From Zygnema cylindricum (taxonomy: Eukaryota; Streptophyta; Zygnematophyceae; Zygnematales; Zygnemataceae), in assembly GCA_037447655.1 (NCBI GenBank), contig JBBHKE010000589.1, forward strand, positions 310,001 to 374,000: a stretch of 64,000 nucleotides of DNA, given 5' to 3'. A program made the translations under genes and the position numbers. Position 1 is the stretch's first letter. Each line of letters opens with the position of its first letter. The notes under the pieces were generated by a model. That model was not told the origin of the DNA. It saw only the letters and a list, made by a program, of their open reading frames with translations, and did not search any database. Positions 35,188-46,900 of this stretch are shown one piece after another.

Positions 35188-36214
35188 ACACGGTGTATCG
35201 CTATTAAGGTATTTTCGCATGTAACCGAAACTTAGTCTTGTTACTTTATTTTTTAGCGAAGATTCTCCGTACATCTTTCAGAGCATTCGGATGTAAACGG
35301 CTAAACGCAAATAACTTGTCACTCAAAAAAGTGACTTACGTAGACGTGTACGAAGAATTGTGACAGATGAAGTGGTACATAAAATGAGGCGAAACTTCCA
35401 CTCGCCTTCAATTTGAGGCGTTTCTCCGCACGTTGTACAATTTTTGTGACTTCGTAATGTCCGTACGCCACATTGTCGACGTGTCGAAACCTTAAAATAC
35501 CTTTTGCTGTTGCACAGAATTTGCGGTTTCGTTTGTCGTCTTCGCACTTGCCGATAGGTGGCCAATATTTTTCATACGCCGTATGTGTGAAGACACGTGT
35601 TTTTGAGAGAGACGGCCCCTGTACGGATCAGCGCACGCAAAACATTACGCACAGGCTGGAAACGTGGTGTGTTTTTTTTTTGGTACTCCGCGCACAAAAA
35701 TTGTAAAAAACTTCAGACACGTGCGACAGTGTCTGCCTATTCGCTCACATTATTGGACTTTATTTCAAATCACCTCGCGAGGTGATTTGATGCAAAGTTT
35801 GAACATGTGTTGTAAGGACGCGAAAGTGGGTCGAAATGCGATAAACGACAAATTGTATCGCCCTAGACGACAAACTACTGTACTGTACGTATAAAGTTTC
35901 AGGGTAACGCAACTTGTACGGTGATAATTTCTATTTTTTGGTACGGCTGCGGATTTTCTCGTTTTGGAAAACGACAGAAAATAACTAACTTTAGCACATG
36001 CGAAAATACCCATAGTGTTAATAATTTTTTCGCCACTTAAAACATCTTTTCTCCGTACACACTTCTCCGATTTTCAAATGGAGACCTTCAATAGGAAGCT
36101 GAGAATCTTACCTTTCCATCGCAACCGTCAGATCCATAATCCGACAAGGTTGTAAGGAGAAAAGATGTTTTAAGTGACGAAAAAAACATTAACGCTAATT
36201 ACGATTCACGGTTG
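35188..36214. mobile_element. MITE split by a second TIR element
   Basis: The outer element starts CACGGTGTATCGCTATTA at 35188 and ends AACGCTAATTACGATTCACG at ~36210, related to the element at 51973-52188. Both contain a TTTTTTCGCCACTTAAAACA palindrome that repeats inverted inside. An 803-bp element (35208-36010) interrupts it near its left end. Confidence 0.6.
35208..36010. mobile_element. 803-bp TIR element, GGTATTTTCGCATG ends
   Basis: Left GGTATTTTCGCATGTAACCG, right its inverse GGTATTTTCGCATGTGC. Internal sequence (CGAAACTTAGTCTTGTTACT, then a hairpin CACCTCGCGAGGTG) is shared with 31622-32582, so they are two copies of one non-coding family. No clean target duplication was found. Confidence 0.65.
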
Positions 36215-36695
36215 TACAGTAGAATTTTGGCATCCCGTCAGCGTCCATCTTCTATCAACACGTGGCATCAGCATGACCAACATGAAAACCGTTTTTGCTT
36301 TTAACGGTCACCAGAAACCTCAAATCCGGACAGCTCTAGATAATTTTCCAGAGCTTGAGGCCCTTCTCATGCACAGCTCCATATCAGCCCGTTATATTGT
36401 ACGGAATTTGGTGAAACGGTACACTCTGTCAAGCGGAAACTAATCTGAACCGTAGGATTCAGATTCTGCTTCGAGATCGGTCTTTCAATCAGCAGAGATG
36501 GATTCTAAACTTTGTTTAACTCTGCAATTTGGCATTCAACTTAGGGTTATCATCTCGTTTCTTTCCATACTTTACACCATTTCTTTCCTTTCCTTACCTT
36601 CCACTTTAACAAATCATTCCTTTCGTTTTTGTTTATTTTTTTCGTTTTTATTTTTGTTTAGTTCCAACCGTTTCGAAGCGTCTCACTCCCTTTTA

Positions 36696-36728
<33 letters not shown>

Positions 36729-36775
36729 TCTCTCTCTTCTCCCTCTTCTTCCTCTGTCCTTAAAGCTTAAGGTCA
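36215..36775 (+). promoter_or_regulatory. Upstream/5' leader of trihelix gene with CT repeat
   Basis: Region before the ATG at 36776. It contains a CT dinucleotide run at 36696-36738, common in plant 5' leaders, and pyrimidine-rich sequence from 36540. No TATA box could be assigned with confidence. Confidence 0.4.
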
Positions 36776-38116
36776 ATGGATAGAAATGGTTTGTTTCCTA
36801 TCAATCTTTCTGCACTTTTGCAGTTACCTTCTATGAACTTTCCATCGGCTCCAGTCATACGTCAGCCTGCGACAACCATATCAGATTTTGAGTTATTACG
36901 GAATTTTCCTGAAATTTTCAATAGAACGAATACCAGCCAACCGATAGACGTCAATCGTGCGAATATATTCGCAGCAGCATTAGCAGCGGCAGGACTAGGA
37001 GGAGGAGGATTAGGATTAGGAGGAGGAGGATTAGGGCTAGGAGGGGGAGGAATAGGATTAGGAGGAGGAGGAGGAGGAGGAGGAGGAGGAGGAGGAGGAG
37101 GAGGAGGAGGAGGAGGAGGAGGAGGAGGAGGAGGAGGAGGAGGAGGAGGAGGAGGAGGAGGAGGAGGAGGAGGAGGAGGAGGAGTTGGAGGAGGAGGAGG
37201 AGTTGGAGGAGGAGGAGGAGGAGGAGGAGGAGTAGGAGTAGGAGTAGGAGGAGGATTAGGGCTAGGAGGGGGAGGAATAGGATTAGGAGGAGGAGTAGGA
37301 GGAGTAGGAGGAGGAGGAGGAGGAGGAGGAGGAGGAGTTGGAGGAGGAGGAGGAGGAGGAGGAGGAGGAGGACCGGATGATACCGACAAAAAATGCAAGA
37401 AACCAAATTGGACTGAACTTGAAACTGAAACCCTAAATGAAGCCAAAAGGTTGGAATTTGAAGAATGTCAAAAACCGGGTTCAGAAGTTAAGTTTGCTAC
37501 TAGAGCTGAAAAATTTAAAACAATTTCGGGTATGCTGAAACAGGCAGGTATGGACCGAGATCCAATGGAATGCGATGGGAGGTGGCATCACATTTTGAAG
37601 CTCTACAGAAAAGTAAAAGAGTGGAATAGTAGAGTTGGAGTGGAGAATTATTTCCGGTTAAGCAGCAGAAAAAGGGGAGAGCATGATTTGCCGAGGGTGT
37701 TTCCGGAAAACTTGTACGAGCAGATGGATAAATGGGTAGGGAGGGCCGAGACTGTTTCTTCTCCGGATATTCCAGAAAAGGAAAAGGACAGAAAAACGTC
37801 AAACTTAGAAGCAAATGGAGTTTCCAACGGAAACGACAGTAAAGAGAAGGAGGAGTTTGGGGATGCGAGCTCAGGGAAGAAGAGGAAGAGAGTGGGAACT
37901 GGGCCTGTCACCGAGAAGGATTTGGAGATGCTGGACAATTTTGGAGCTATATTTGACAAGTCCTTTGAGAAAAATATGATTCACCAGTTGAAATGCCAGG
38001 AAGCTCTTCTTGAATCGGCCAATCATGATATCGAGAAGATGCTCGACAGAGTTGTTAGTAAAGCTGTGGCCACCTTCTCAAATAATGTAGAGAAGATGAT
38101 GCGGGGTCTTAAATGA
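36776..38116 (+). CDS. Trihelix (Myb/SANT-like) DNA-binding protein with poly-Gly
   Basis: Intronless frame of 446 aa from ATG 36776 (preceded by AAGGTCA) to TGA at 38114-38116. After an N-terminal hydrophilic segment, residues ~74-199 are glycine-rich with 41 uninterrupted Gly (GGA codons, 37061-37183). Residues ~210-285 resemble a trihelix/Myb-SANT DNA-binding domain, with spaced Trp and a basic third helix: PNWTELETETLNEAKRLEFE, MECDGRWHHILKLYRKVKEW. A KKRKR nuclear-localisation-like motif follows near residue 375. The C-terminal ~65 residues form a likely amphipathic helix (NMIHQLKCQEALLESANHDI), perhaps for dimerisation. Likely nuclear and DNA-binding. The targets are unknown. A domesticated-transposon origin is possible because such SANT domains also occur in Harbinger proteins. 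The Gly tract is repeat-prone and its length may vary. Confidence 0.8.
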   Translation: MDRNGLFPINLSALLQLPSMNFPSAPVIRQPATTISDFELLRNFPEIFNRTNTSQPIDVNRANIFAAALAAAGLGGGGLGLGGGGLGLGGGGIGLGGGGGGGGGGGGGGGGGGGGGGGGGGGGGGGGGGGGGGGGGVGGGGGVGGGGGGGGGVGVGVGGGLGLGGGGIGLGGGVGGVGGGGGGGGGGVGGGGGGGGGGGPDDTDKKCKKPNWTELETETLNEAKRLEFEECQKPGSEVKFATRAEKFKTISGMLKQAGMDRDPMECDGRWHHILKLYRKVKEWNSRVGVENYFRLSSRKRGEHDLPRVFPENLYEQMDKWVGRAETVSSPDIPEKEKDRKTSNLEANGVSNGNDSKEKEEFGDASSGKKRKRVGTGPVTEKDLEMLDNFGAIFDKSFEKNMIHQLKCQEALLESANHDIEKMLDRVVSKAVATFSNNVEKMMRGLK

Positions 38117-40989
38117 GGATGCGAGGAGTAGTGTTCTGTGTATTGTGTATTCTATTCATTCACAGGAAGTAGGGAACAAGAAATAAAAACTAAGAAACAG
38201 GAAACAGGAAGGAAACAGGAAGTAGGGGACCAAGAATAGGAAACAGGAACTAGGAAACAGTCTGGAATTGAAAGAAGGGTAGGTTTCGAAAGGAAACCGA
38301 AGGAAGCGGAAGCCTGGAAGTAGGAAATATGAAAGAAGAAGGATGTTAGGAGTAGGAAATAGGAAGCTGAGGCAGTTCGTTGGATCTTAGAGTTCGACAG
38401 TTATTTTTTGTTTCATTTTAGGTTTGCCCAGAGAAAACCTAAAGTGGTTTGTTTTATTAAAGAGGTTTAGAAGAATCCGTGTACAGAAAAGAATGGGAAG
38501 GAAGCAAATCAGGAACTTCAAGCCAAAAATTATTTGTGCAAGTGCTGTTTTAACTTTTCGGTGGTTGTTTAATATTTGCGAAGGACATTGTAATTAGCGA
38601 AGCTGTACAATTTTCTTTCCTTTCATTTATTTTAGTTTGTTGGGGAAAGGGAGTTTAGGTCTGTTATTATAATCGGCGAGCTTCGGAAGCTTACGAGAAA
38701 CGGCATATGAAAAGTTTTTTCTTGTCGAGGCTTCTAAATTTTTGGAATTCGTGGCTTCTATTGGAATACTATATGAGTTGTGGAATTCGGCTTTCAACTT
38801 CACGAGAAATGGCATCTGAAAACTTTTTCTTTTTTTTCTTTTTGAGGCTCCTAAGGCTGGTTTCATATGTTCGATTGGAATCTGGAATGAGTTTTGGAAT
38901 ATGAATTTCGATTAGGATAGGAATTTTGGTTTCCATATTTTGATTGTCTACCTGAAATTCCACATAAACAAATTTTGTTTCTCATGTTTTCTTAGGAATT
39001 ATATGCTTTCTTTACTTTGTGGATTTTAAGTTTTCGTGTTGAGAAGTTCATCCAGTTTTACGGAATTGTTGTGTTTTATAAAGGCAGTTTCCAAATTACT
39101 TTTTTACGATGTCTTTTTTGCTGCTACTTAATTGTTTGCTTGTCTCTTCGTCTTTTAATGATTTTTTTGCTGGAGATTTGATTTTGAACGGGCTGAAAAA
39201 TTCGAAGAATTGCTGGTTTCTGGAACAATGTAAAGCCTGATGCACCACGAATTGCTTTCATGAAACAATTAATATGTGGCCTGTTTTGATGTTGATAATT
39301 ATACTTACCAGCCCGGTGTTGATGATTTTAAACCACCAAAGGCATTGGAATTAAGAACAAAATCATATAACTATCTACAGTTTGCATTATCCGTGCTACC
39401 TTGAGTTAAGAGGGCAGAAACAACCTGGAATGAATTAGTATTGTTAACGGTAGATTCACAGCATTTTTTTCCCCAATATCATAACAATCTTGTAAAATTC
39501 TAGCTTTTTATTACTAATGAGAATCGAACTGAAATGCATCGATATTATTGAAATATATCAAAATGCAAATCTTTACAATACTCAACAATTGGTAGATACC
39601 AATTTTGGCGAGTTTTTGTATCACGATATATCCTTAGAAAGTTAGAAAAACGTTTTTCTTTTTCTTTTCATGTGTTCTACACGCTATTCTGATACTTTTA
39701 TAGTTAGCATCTTTCTTTCACGGTCTTTTCAGGATTTTTAGGCAGGGTTACTGAAGCTTTTAGCTTTAACGCTCAATTTTTTGGCTTTCTACTTTTATTT
39801 TTCTGGTCGGAATGGCTTCATGGGATACCAACAAGTAGCTTATATCCACTTCCATGCGATTTGAAATCTTTTAAAGAATTAGGGTTCATCACAAAATATG
39901 GATTGAATCGCCGTGTTGAGAAAAAAGTAGAAAATCAAAAATTGATCAGTCCAGTTCGATCCGCAACTGTGCTTTTTATGACCTCGTGATGTTTCGCAAA
40001 CACCAAATCCTAGCATGCATTGTGATTTCCACGTCGATGTCATCTATAAGCCGATGTCAACATTTTAGTGGAAGCTCATTGATGTACAGTTTTTGACTGC
40101 TCTTGGTTGGCCTGTGGTGTGTTTTTATGCGTGCACCCTAGGACTAATCTGGCCTCCAAATGGAATCCAGCCTACCCAAAGCCGATAGCTTTACGGCCAT
40201 CTGATGATTGCGGTTACTAAGTGTCTAGGATTCTGTGTACTATCATGTGCAAAACTACAAAAAGGGCAGGAAGGGCAAAAAGGGCAAAAATTATCTGGTT
40301 AGATGTGCACGGGGGCTTCAAAACTTTGGTTGGAAGCATAGACCATGTAGAAGCCAAAAACCACATTACAAAAAAAAAGGTTTGGCATTAATTCTGACGC
40401 TGATATCTCACCAATACATACCAAAACATACAAGCAGATGAATAATAAACCCTCCCCCCCGTGTGTAAAACCAAAAATCAACGGCTCTGGTTTGATACAC
40501 AACAGTAAACATTCCATTACAATTTCATTCTAATTAAAACGGAAACTGCTCCTGTAACAATTACTTTCCCTTCAACTAGTCTACGCTGACGTCGTCCAAT
40601 TTGTTACTCCATATGTTACGACTTTTCTACATATTCTTGTGTGAGCCAAATACAACCATAACTGCATAATCAAACGATCCTCATTGACTTAACTCCAAAA
40701 TGAATAGGCACAGCTAAAATTGAGCAGCCTTTATTGAAAATTAAAAAAAACTTCTCCAAGGAAAATATGTCCTTTGTGAAGCCCCTAATTTACAACCAAT
40801 AAGATACCTACATCTCCTCCATCTTTAATCGAGCAAAATTCTTGGTCTGGCCTCGTGTGCAAAAAGAGAAAAACCGAACTAACACACAATAGATACACAG
40901 TTGACAGTAAAACACTTTTTTACGGATCACAATCTTACGAAAACATCCGTAAGATACGTCCATGTCATTTTTCCACCTGTCAAAAACCC
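38117..40989. other. Intergenic, degenerate tandem repeats, no gene
   Basis: 38160-38370 is a loose tandem array of GGAAACAGGAAGTAGG-like units. 38683-38890 holds two diverged copies of a ~115-bp unit (ACGAGAAA(C/T)GGCAT(A/C)TGAAAA then GAGGCTTCTAA). The rest is AT-rich without a recognisable gene. It covers the 3' regions of the convergent trihelix and glycosyltransferase genes. Confidence 0.5.
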
Positions 40990-43900
40990 TCACGACCGTA
41001 TTGAAAGTTTCTTCCAAGGTGGACCTGTTTCTCTTGCTCTTCTGACTGCATCAGCGAAGTCAAGGGACTCCACCCACCAGTCAGGTTCCTGGTCCTGTTT
41101 GACCGTTTCAGAGCAGGTGCGAATAGACGATCTCAGCAGTCCCTGGACAAATCAACGAACACCATAACGTTACACTTTCTCTTTCTCTTATGTAAGGACA
41201 ATCAGCTTAATTACAGTGAAACTGTGTAAGGAGAACACAAAAATATCACAGGACTCGGCCCGGTTTGGGGTGAAACCAAACCGAATCGCACCAAACCGTC
41301 TTTTTGCCGATTTAGTTGTCTTTTTCGAACCCGATTTAATACAGTTACGGTCGGTTCCAGTGATCTTAAAAACCGTCAATTTGATTCCAATGTGAACCGT
41401 TTTATGAATGTACAGTAAAAAGTACATACACGTAAAATAAATTTACCATAAAAAATATAAAAAAAAGTAGGAACATAGTACAAATTGCTAGTCCCTAATC
41501 CTATTGGCCCATAAAACGGCTGTTTCGGGTAGTCTTTTTTCCAAAAAAGCAATGACCAGCAAAAGTAGACCTAAAAAGGTCAATGATTGGCACAGCCGCC
41601 GAAAATCTGGCAGACCACCTTTACAGTTGTAATTTCGTAAACCCTAAAGTACGAAAAAAAAAGATACACACTAAAATTGTGCGCGGAATTCCTAAGATAC
41701 TTGCGTCCAATCTGAGAGTTGATTCCAAAAAACATATGTGATGAGTAAACAGCTGGAAACAAAAAAAAAATCACATAGTTTTGCTCCTCCCCTGTTTTTG
41801 TTTCTTTTTGTTTGTAATGGCCAAACATCGAATCGCAAATGGCCAAAATTTTATGAGCCAACGGAGCTATGCCCTTAGAAGAATATTTCGGGTTTATGAA
41901 CGGTTTAGCAGTTTGGCGGTTCGGTTTGGAGGAACCCAACGGTTTAGTTTAGTTTGGGATTTCCAAACCCCCGGTTCGGCCCAAAATGAAACTGAACTGA
42001 ACCGGTCGAGTGCTAGTTACACTTTCTCTTTCTCTTGCAGTAAAATACAATAAGCTTAATTACAGCTAAATTGCATAAAATAATGTTACACTTTCTCTTT
42101 CTCAATACAACAAGCTTAATAAGAGTTACAACACAATAACATTACACATAATCTTTCACATATTGAAGTAGAATAAACTTAATAACAGTTTAGAGAAATA
42201 TGGGAAGCTTATTTTAGGGAAGCTTTAATGATTAAGGTTTATTTTTGAGTTTAGGGAAGATTTAATGATTATGGTTTATTTTTGAGTTTAGGGAAGCTTT
42301 AAGCAAGACACACAGCAGCATGCATATGACGGTCGTCATAACTGCATAAGGAACGGCGAAATTGTGACTCAGATGTAACGACAATTCAAATTTCCAGAAA
42401 GGGAAGTAGGACACAAACAAGAAAAGCAGGCGGTGACCAGGTAGAGAAGTAAGCAGTGACAAGTGGCAGAAGGCAATTTGTTGCTACACTGCCTATAGCT
42501 ATTAGTGTGGAAGAATTATAAGTATTGACGCAAAATTAATATCAATAATACTAATTTAGGGTAGAGTGACGAGGCCGATTTAAGACGGCTCCTTAAATAG
42601 TGTTATTAACACTATCCATGATTTTTGGCCAAAAAAAGTTGCAAGTGAATTAGTGTTATTAACACAAATAGCAATTGGCAGTGTCCTGTTCAGTTTGGGA
42701 AGAACATTTTTTTTTTTTAAACAAGCATCCCCATAGCCAAGAAACAGTATAAGAGTGGAGAGGGTCCTAACGTGGATCCAGAAAGAAGATTTGGGGCTTA
42801 TTGAAAGTGACTTCCTGTAAATCTCTTGAGACTGATGTGAAATCCACTGCAGCAGTTTTCCATTATGGTTTGCTTTTGTAGCATCCGACGAGATGAATTA
42901 CATGAAGGGGAACCAATCAAAGAAAAAGTGCAAAACGTGTTCTCCCTTCCCCAGATTCACAATGAAAAAATGGAAAACAATACTCCATACTCAATGACAA
43001 TAAACAGTTTGAAAACTACCTGAAAGTGATTGCTCCGAATCATGGTTGTGTTTAAATCCACTCCTCCTTCAATGGGATCGATGGGCCGATGGACCTCCAA
43101 GACCCACACTTTTCGAGGATTTACCAAAAATTTCCGGTGTCCATGATAATTGAGACACTTTTCTCTCGGATATGCACGTTCGAGAACACAATAAACGCCA
43201 GGCCAATGAAATGTCATTCTTTCCACAGGCCATAAACTCTTCCCTTCAGAACTTCTGTTGAAAAAAAGTCAAAATGATACAACCCCAAATCAACAAGTTT
43301 GAAGTAAGCACGTATGTTAACTGATCTCGCGACAACAGCACAGACTAAAATAGGCTGTCGAAGTTCTTATGTTTTCTTTCTTCTTCTTAGACTAAATGAC
43401 TCAACATTAATTTCAATTATGTGTTTCTTAACTATAAAAGCTCATCCTACTGCTTGCATGTGCTTGATATAAACATAAAAGCCTTCTGTGTATAAGTAAA
43501 CTATGTATGTTCACCACCAATAGTGAATGAGTAATGAACATGTAAGTGCATGCCTTTCCATGATCCGCCCTGTGAATAAATTATATCTTAATGATTTTCA
43601 ATTGCCAATATGTAAATTCACATGATAGTATCGATTGCATAATAATTAAAATAAACACAGACATACATATACATAAATGTATTAATTTCAATACTATTAT
43701 AATAATCATCATTATTAACATTATTAAAATTAACAAACTCACACACACAAATACGTGCGCGCATATAAATATAAATATAAGTAATAACATAATGACAATA
43801 GATTATCTATTTTTAACCAGCTCCTTATGGACTTCCACACAGCAGATAGCGTCATGCGGCCTTTTGGCTAATGAAAAGAAGAAAAAGAACTGGTATATGA

Positions 43901-46900
43901 TATAATGTCACACCATGAAATAGAATGCATAGAAAATTCGACGGAAGTGGAATAGCAATAACTTGCTGACTTGAGATAAGGTAGAACAACAATATCAGCT
44001 GTAGCAAAGTAGAGAGCAGAGAAATGCATGCATGAAGGATAAGGATAACAAGGACTTCGCATGAGTTAAGTTAGAGGGTACACAAACGGGAAAAGTGTGA
44101 CGGAAAGCGTAAAGAAGGAATTTACGTTTATAGAACAATGCCTTGCGTGTGAGAATGAGAGTGTGAATACTGTGGTAGCCTGTGATTGACCATTGTTATT
44201 TCTGCGAATGGTCAATATGGGTGGATGTTGTTCTGATTGACATGATAGATTCATGAACTAAACCTCTACTAGAGTATGGGTCAAGCCAACACAGACGCAT
44301 ACGACTAAGGCATTCATTCGTTTTCAGTAACTAAGGAATTGAAATTTGTACAATAATATGCTTTTCCGTCGATGATTTGACTATGTTGCAAACTATATTG
44401 GTTAACAAGGATTACTTTTCTCAAAGCCACGGGATGAAAAATCCTACTCAAGATGAAGAACTCAAAACTAATCTAAATGCAACTGCATCCCATTATAAGT
44501 CACTGCTCCTCCATTAAACCACATGCCCACCTGCAAAACGTCACTGACCACCAGAGGCTTCCAAATGTCATGTATGGTGCTTCAGAATGCTCTTTTAGAA
44601 TGCCAAGGACAGTTTGAGGCGGTTCAGCATAAAGATATTCGTCAAAATCAACAAAAAGAGCCCAGTTCGCCAACCATCGCATTCGATAGAGACAGTCATT
44701 TAGCGTCAAAACATTGTGCTTGGATTCATATTGGTACTGAGCTCGAACATCTATAATCTCCATCAAGCCAGACTCTAAGTATGGATTAAGAACCTGAAAG
44801 TATATCAAAGCCAGGAAACATTAGAAATTATTAGTGCTGAAACAAATATTTGATTAATCCCTGGGCATTACCTTGTTAAGTGACATCATCAAAAAGTCAA
44901 TCTAGGCAGTGAATGAAAAAGCCCAGACATGGCTGAAATCAGTTATGCAATTTATCCAAACCTTGACCTTGATTGACTTATAGGACATCCATACATTTCT
45001 TGCAGACACAGTTCTGATTCCTCCGAGTCTGTTTGATGTATTTAGGTACCTTTCATCAGTATTCGTATCTTATTCACTCAGAATTCCTCTACATGCCTTC
45101 ACAAATAGGAAGAGCCTTCATATCCTTGCCCTTCTGGTAAATGGTTGATAAGGAAGCATGGAACTGACATGTTAGAGACATCGAAAAGACTACAGATAAG
45201 GATACAAACCTCTACTTCAAGAACACCTTCATCAAAGTCATCAAATTTGTCAACATCAAGCGCCTACCAACACTCCAAAACAAATTGCGTCTCTACCAGA
45301 TAAACCAAAAAATACCATATTTCAAGATAGATCGTGCTCCTCTTTCTCACCTCCATAAATGACTCATCAATGGGCCCCCCATCATGGAGCACAAAATAGT
45401 CGACACCCACATAGCGATAAGCATACTGCATAAATTTCCCACCATCACCTGACTGATGTCAAGTTTTGTAACTCCATAGTTTTGGAACAACCACTATCCC
45501 AAGAAGGCGATCAAGCTGAGGATCTGTTGAATCCCGCCTTGTACAGGAAATTATTTCACAAGTAAACCTATGTTAAAAAGTAAAAGCGTATGAGACACTT
45601 AGTGTAAATACTTTTCAACCGCAGAGAAAAAATATTAAATGTACGATTTTTCATATGAAGTGAGGTCGGAGGATTTGTAGGAGGTATGATCATGGATTAA
45701 ATATTTCTGAAATAACATATTTTTTACCAGGTAAATAAACAACAATCCAGGCATATAAGGCCGGCCGTCAATTCAAATCGGGATCAATACTAAATTTACT
45801 TTTGTAATATTAACAGTATGAACAGTAAACAAAAAGTCAACTAAACTTTTCATTCGCCAAGGAAACGAATGCTAATTTATTCATACATTTTGTCAGGCGC
45901 TGGACTTCTGTATAATATCTCTTACAAAAATATACCACTGCACGATTCATTATGTACTTTTAACTTCATATAATATGACCTTTTCAAATAGAAATAAAGC
46001 ACCTGGCTACACTCAGCAGATTTCTCTCTTCGCCTTAAGTGTGCAGCTCACTTTCAGTATCACTGATAATATGTAACCCTTCCTCAGCACCGCCACACAA
46101 TTATTGAAAATGTAAGAGTTTTAGAAGGTTGTTGAGACTAGGTGTTTTTCTTCAAGATATAATGACCCCAAAAGAATGGTTGTTACCTGCAACCATTCAG
46201 ACAACCGTTGGGGAACTGCATCTCGATAAACAGGGAAGGAACAGAATGCAAGGTTGTACTTGAAAGGCGCAGTTGGCTCTAATTGCGTTCGCCCAGTCTC
46301 CTCCGTATAAACAACAGTCAACTCCTCATCTGACCTCCCCCTCTCAAACCCAACAAGGGTGGTCTTACTCAGCAATTAAAGAGAGGCATGTACAGAAACA
46401 ACATAAAGTTATCCCCGAAAACATCGTAATTTGACACTATCTGAGGTTTCAATGTGTTTGAAAAAAAAAGAGGATATAACCATAGACAGTCTTCCTTGCA
46501 TATAAGATGATGAGCGTCTTCCAGAAAAGGAGAACTTGCAGTCCTTCAAGATGCGGGATTACTCCATACGTGCAGCGACGACTGAAAAATCCAAAGATTC
46601 AGCAGGTTGAAAACTTCCATTCCATATCCTATTCAAGCTTTGTTGTTCAATAACTTATCAAAAGAGGGACATCAGCAGCCAAATACCCACCAATAGTCAT
46701 AACAAGAGATCCTCCAATACCAGGTTTTGTCCCCTCCTCAAGCTCGCAATGGTATATAGCAGATTCATACATCAAATCATGATGTTCTCCAGGCCACACA
46801 ATAAATTGTCTGCCCTCGACTCGCTTTTGATTAGAGGCTTGCCATTCACAGTGAATTCCCTGCAGTCCATCTCAGACGTTCGAGGAACAGCCTATGCGCT

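Noticed and set aside
36862-37446. Antisense poly-Pro and poly-Leu frames over the trihelix gene
   Set aside because: By-products of the GGA repeat. The sense frame has a recognisable DNA-binding domain.
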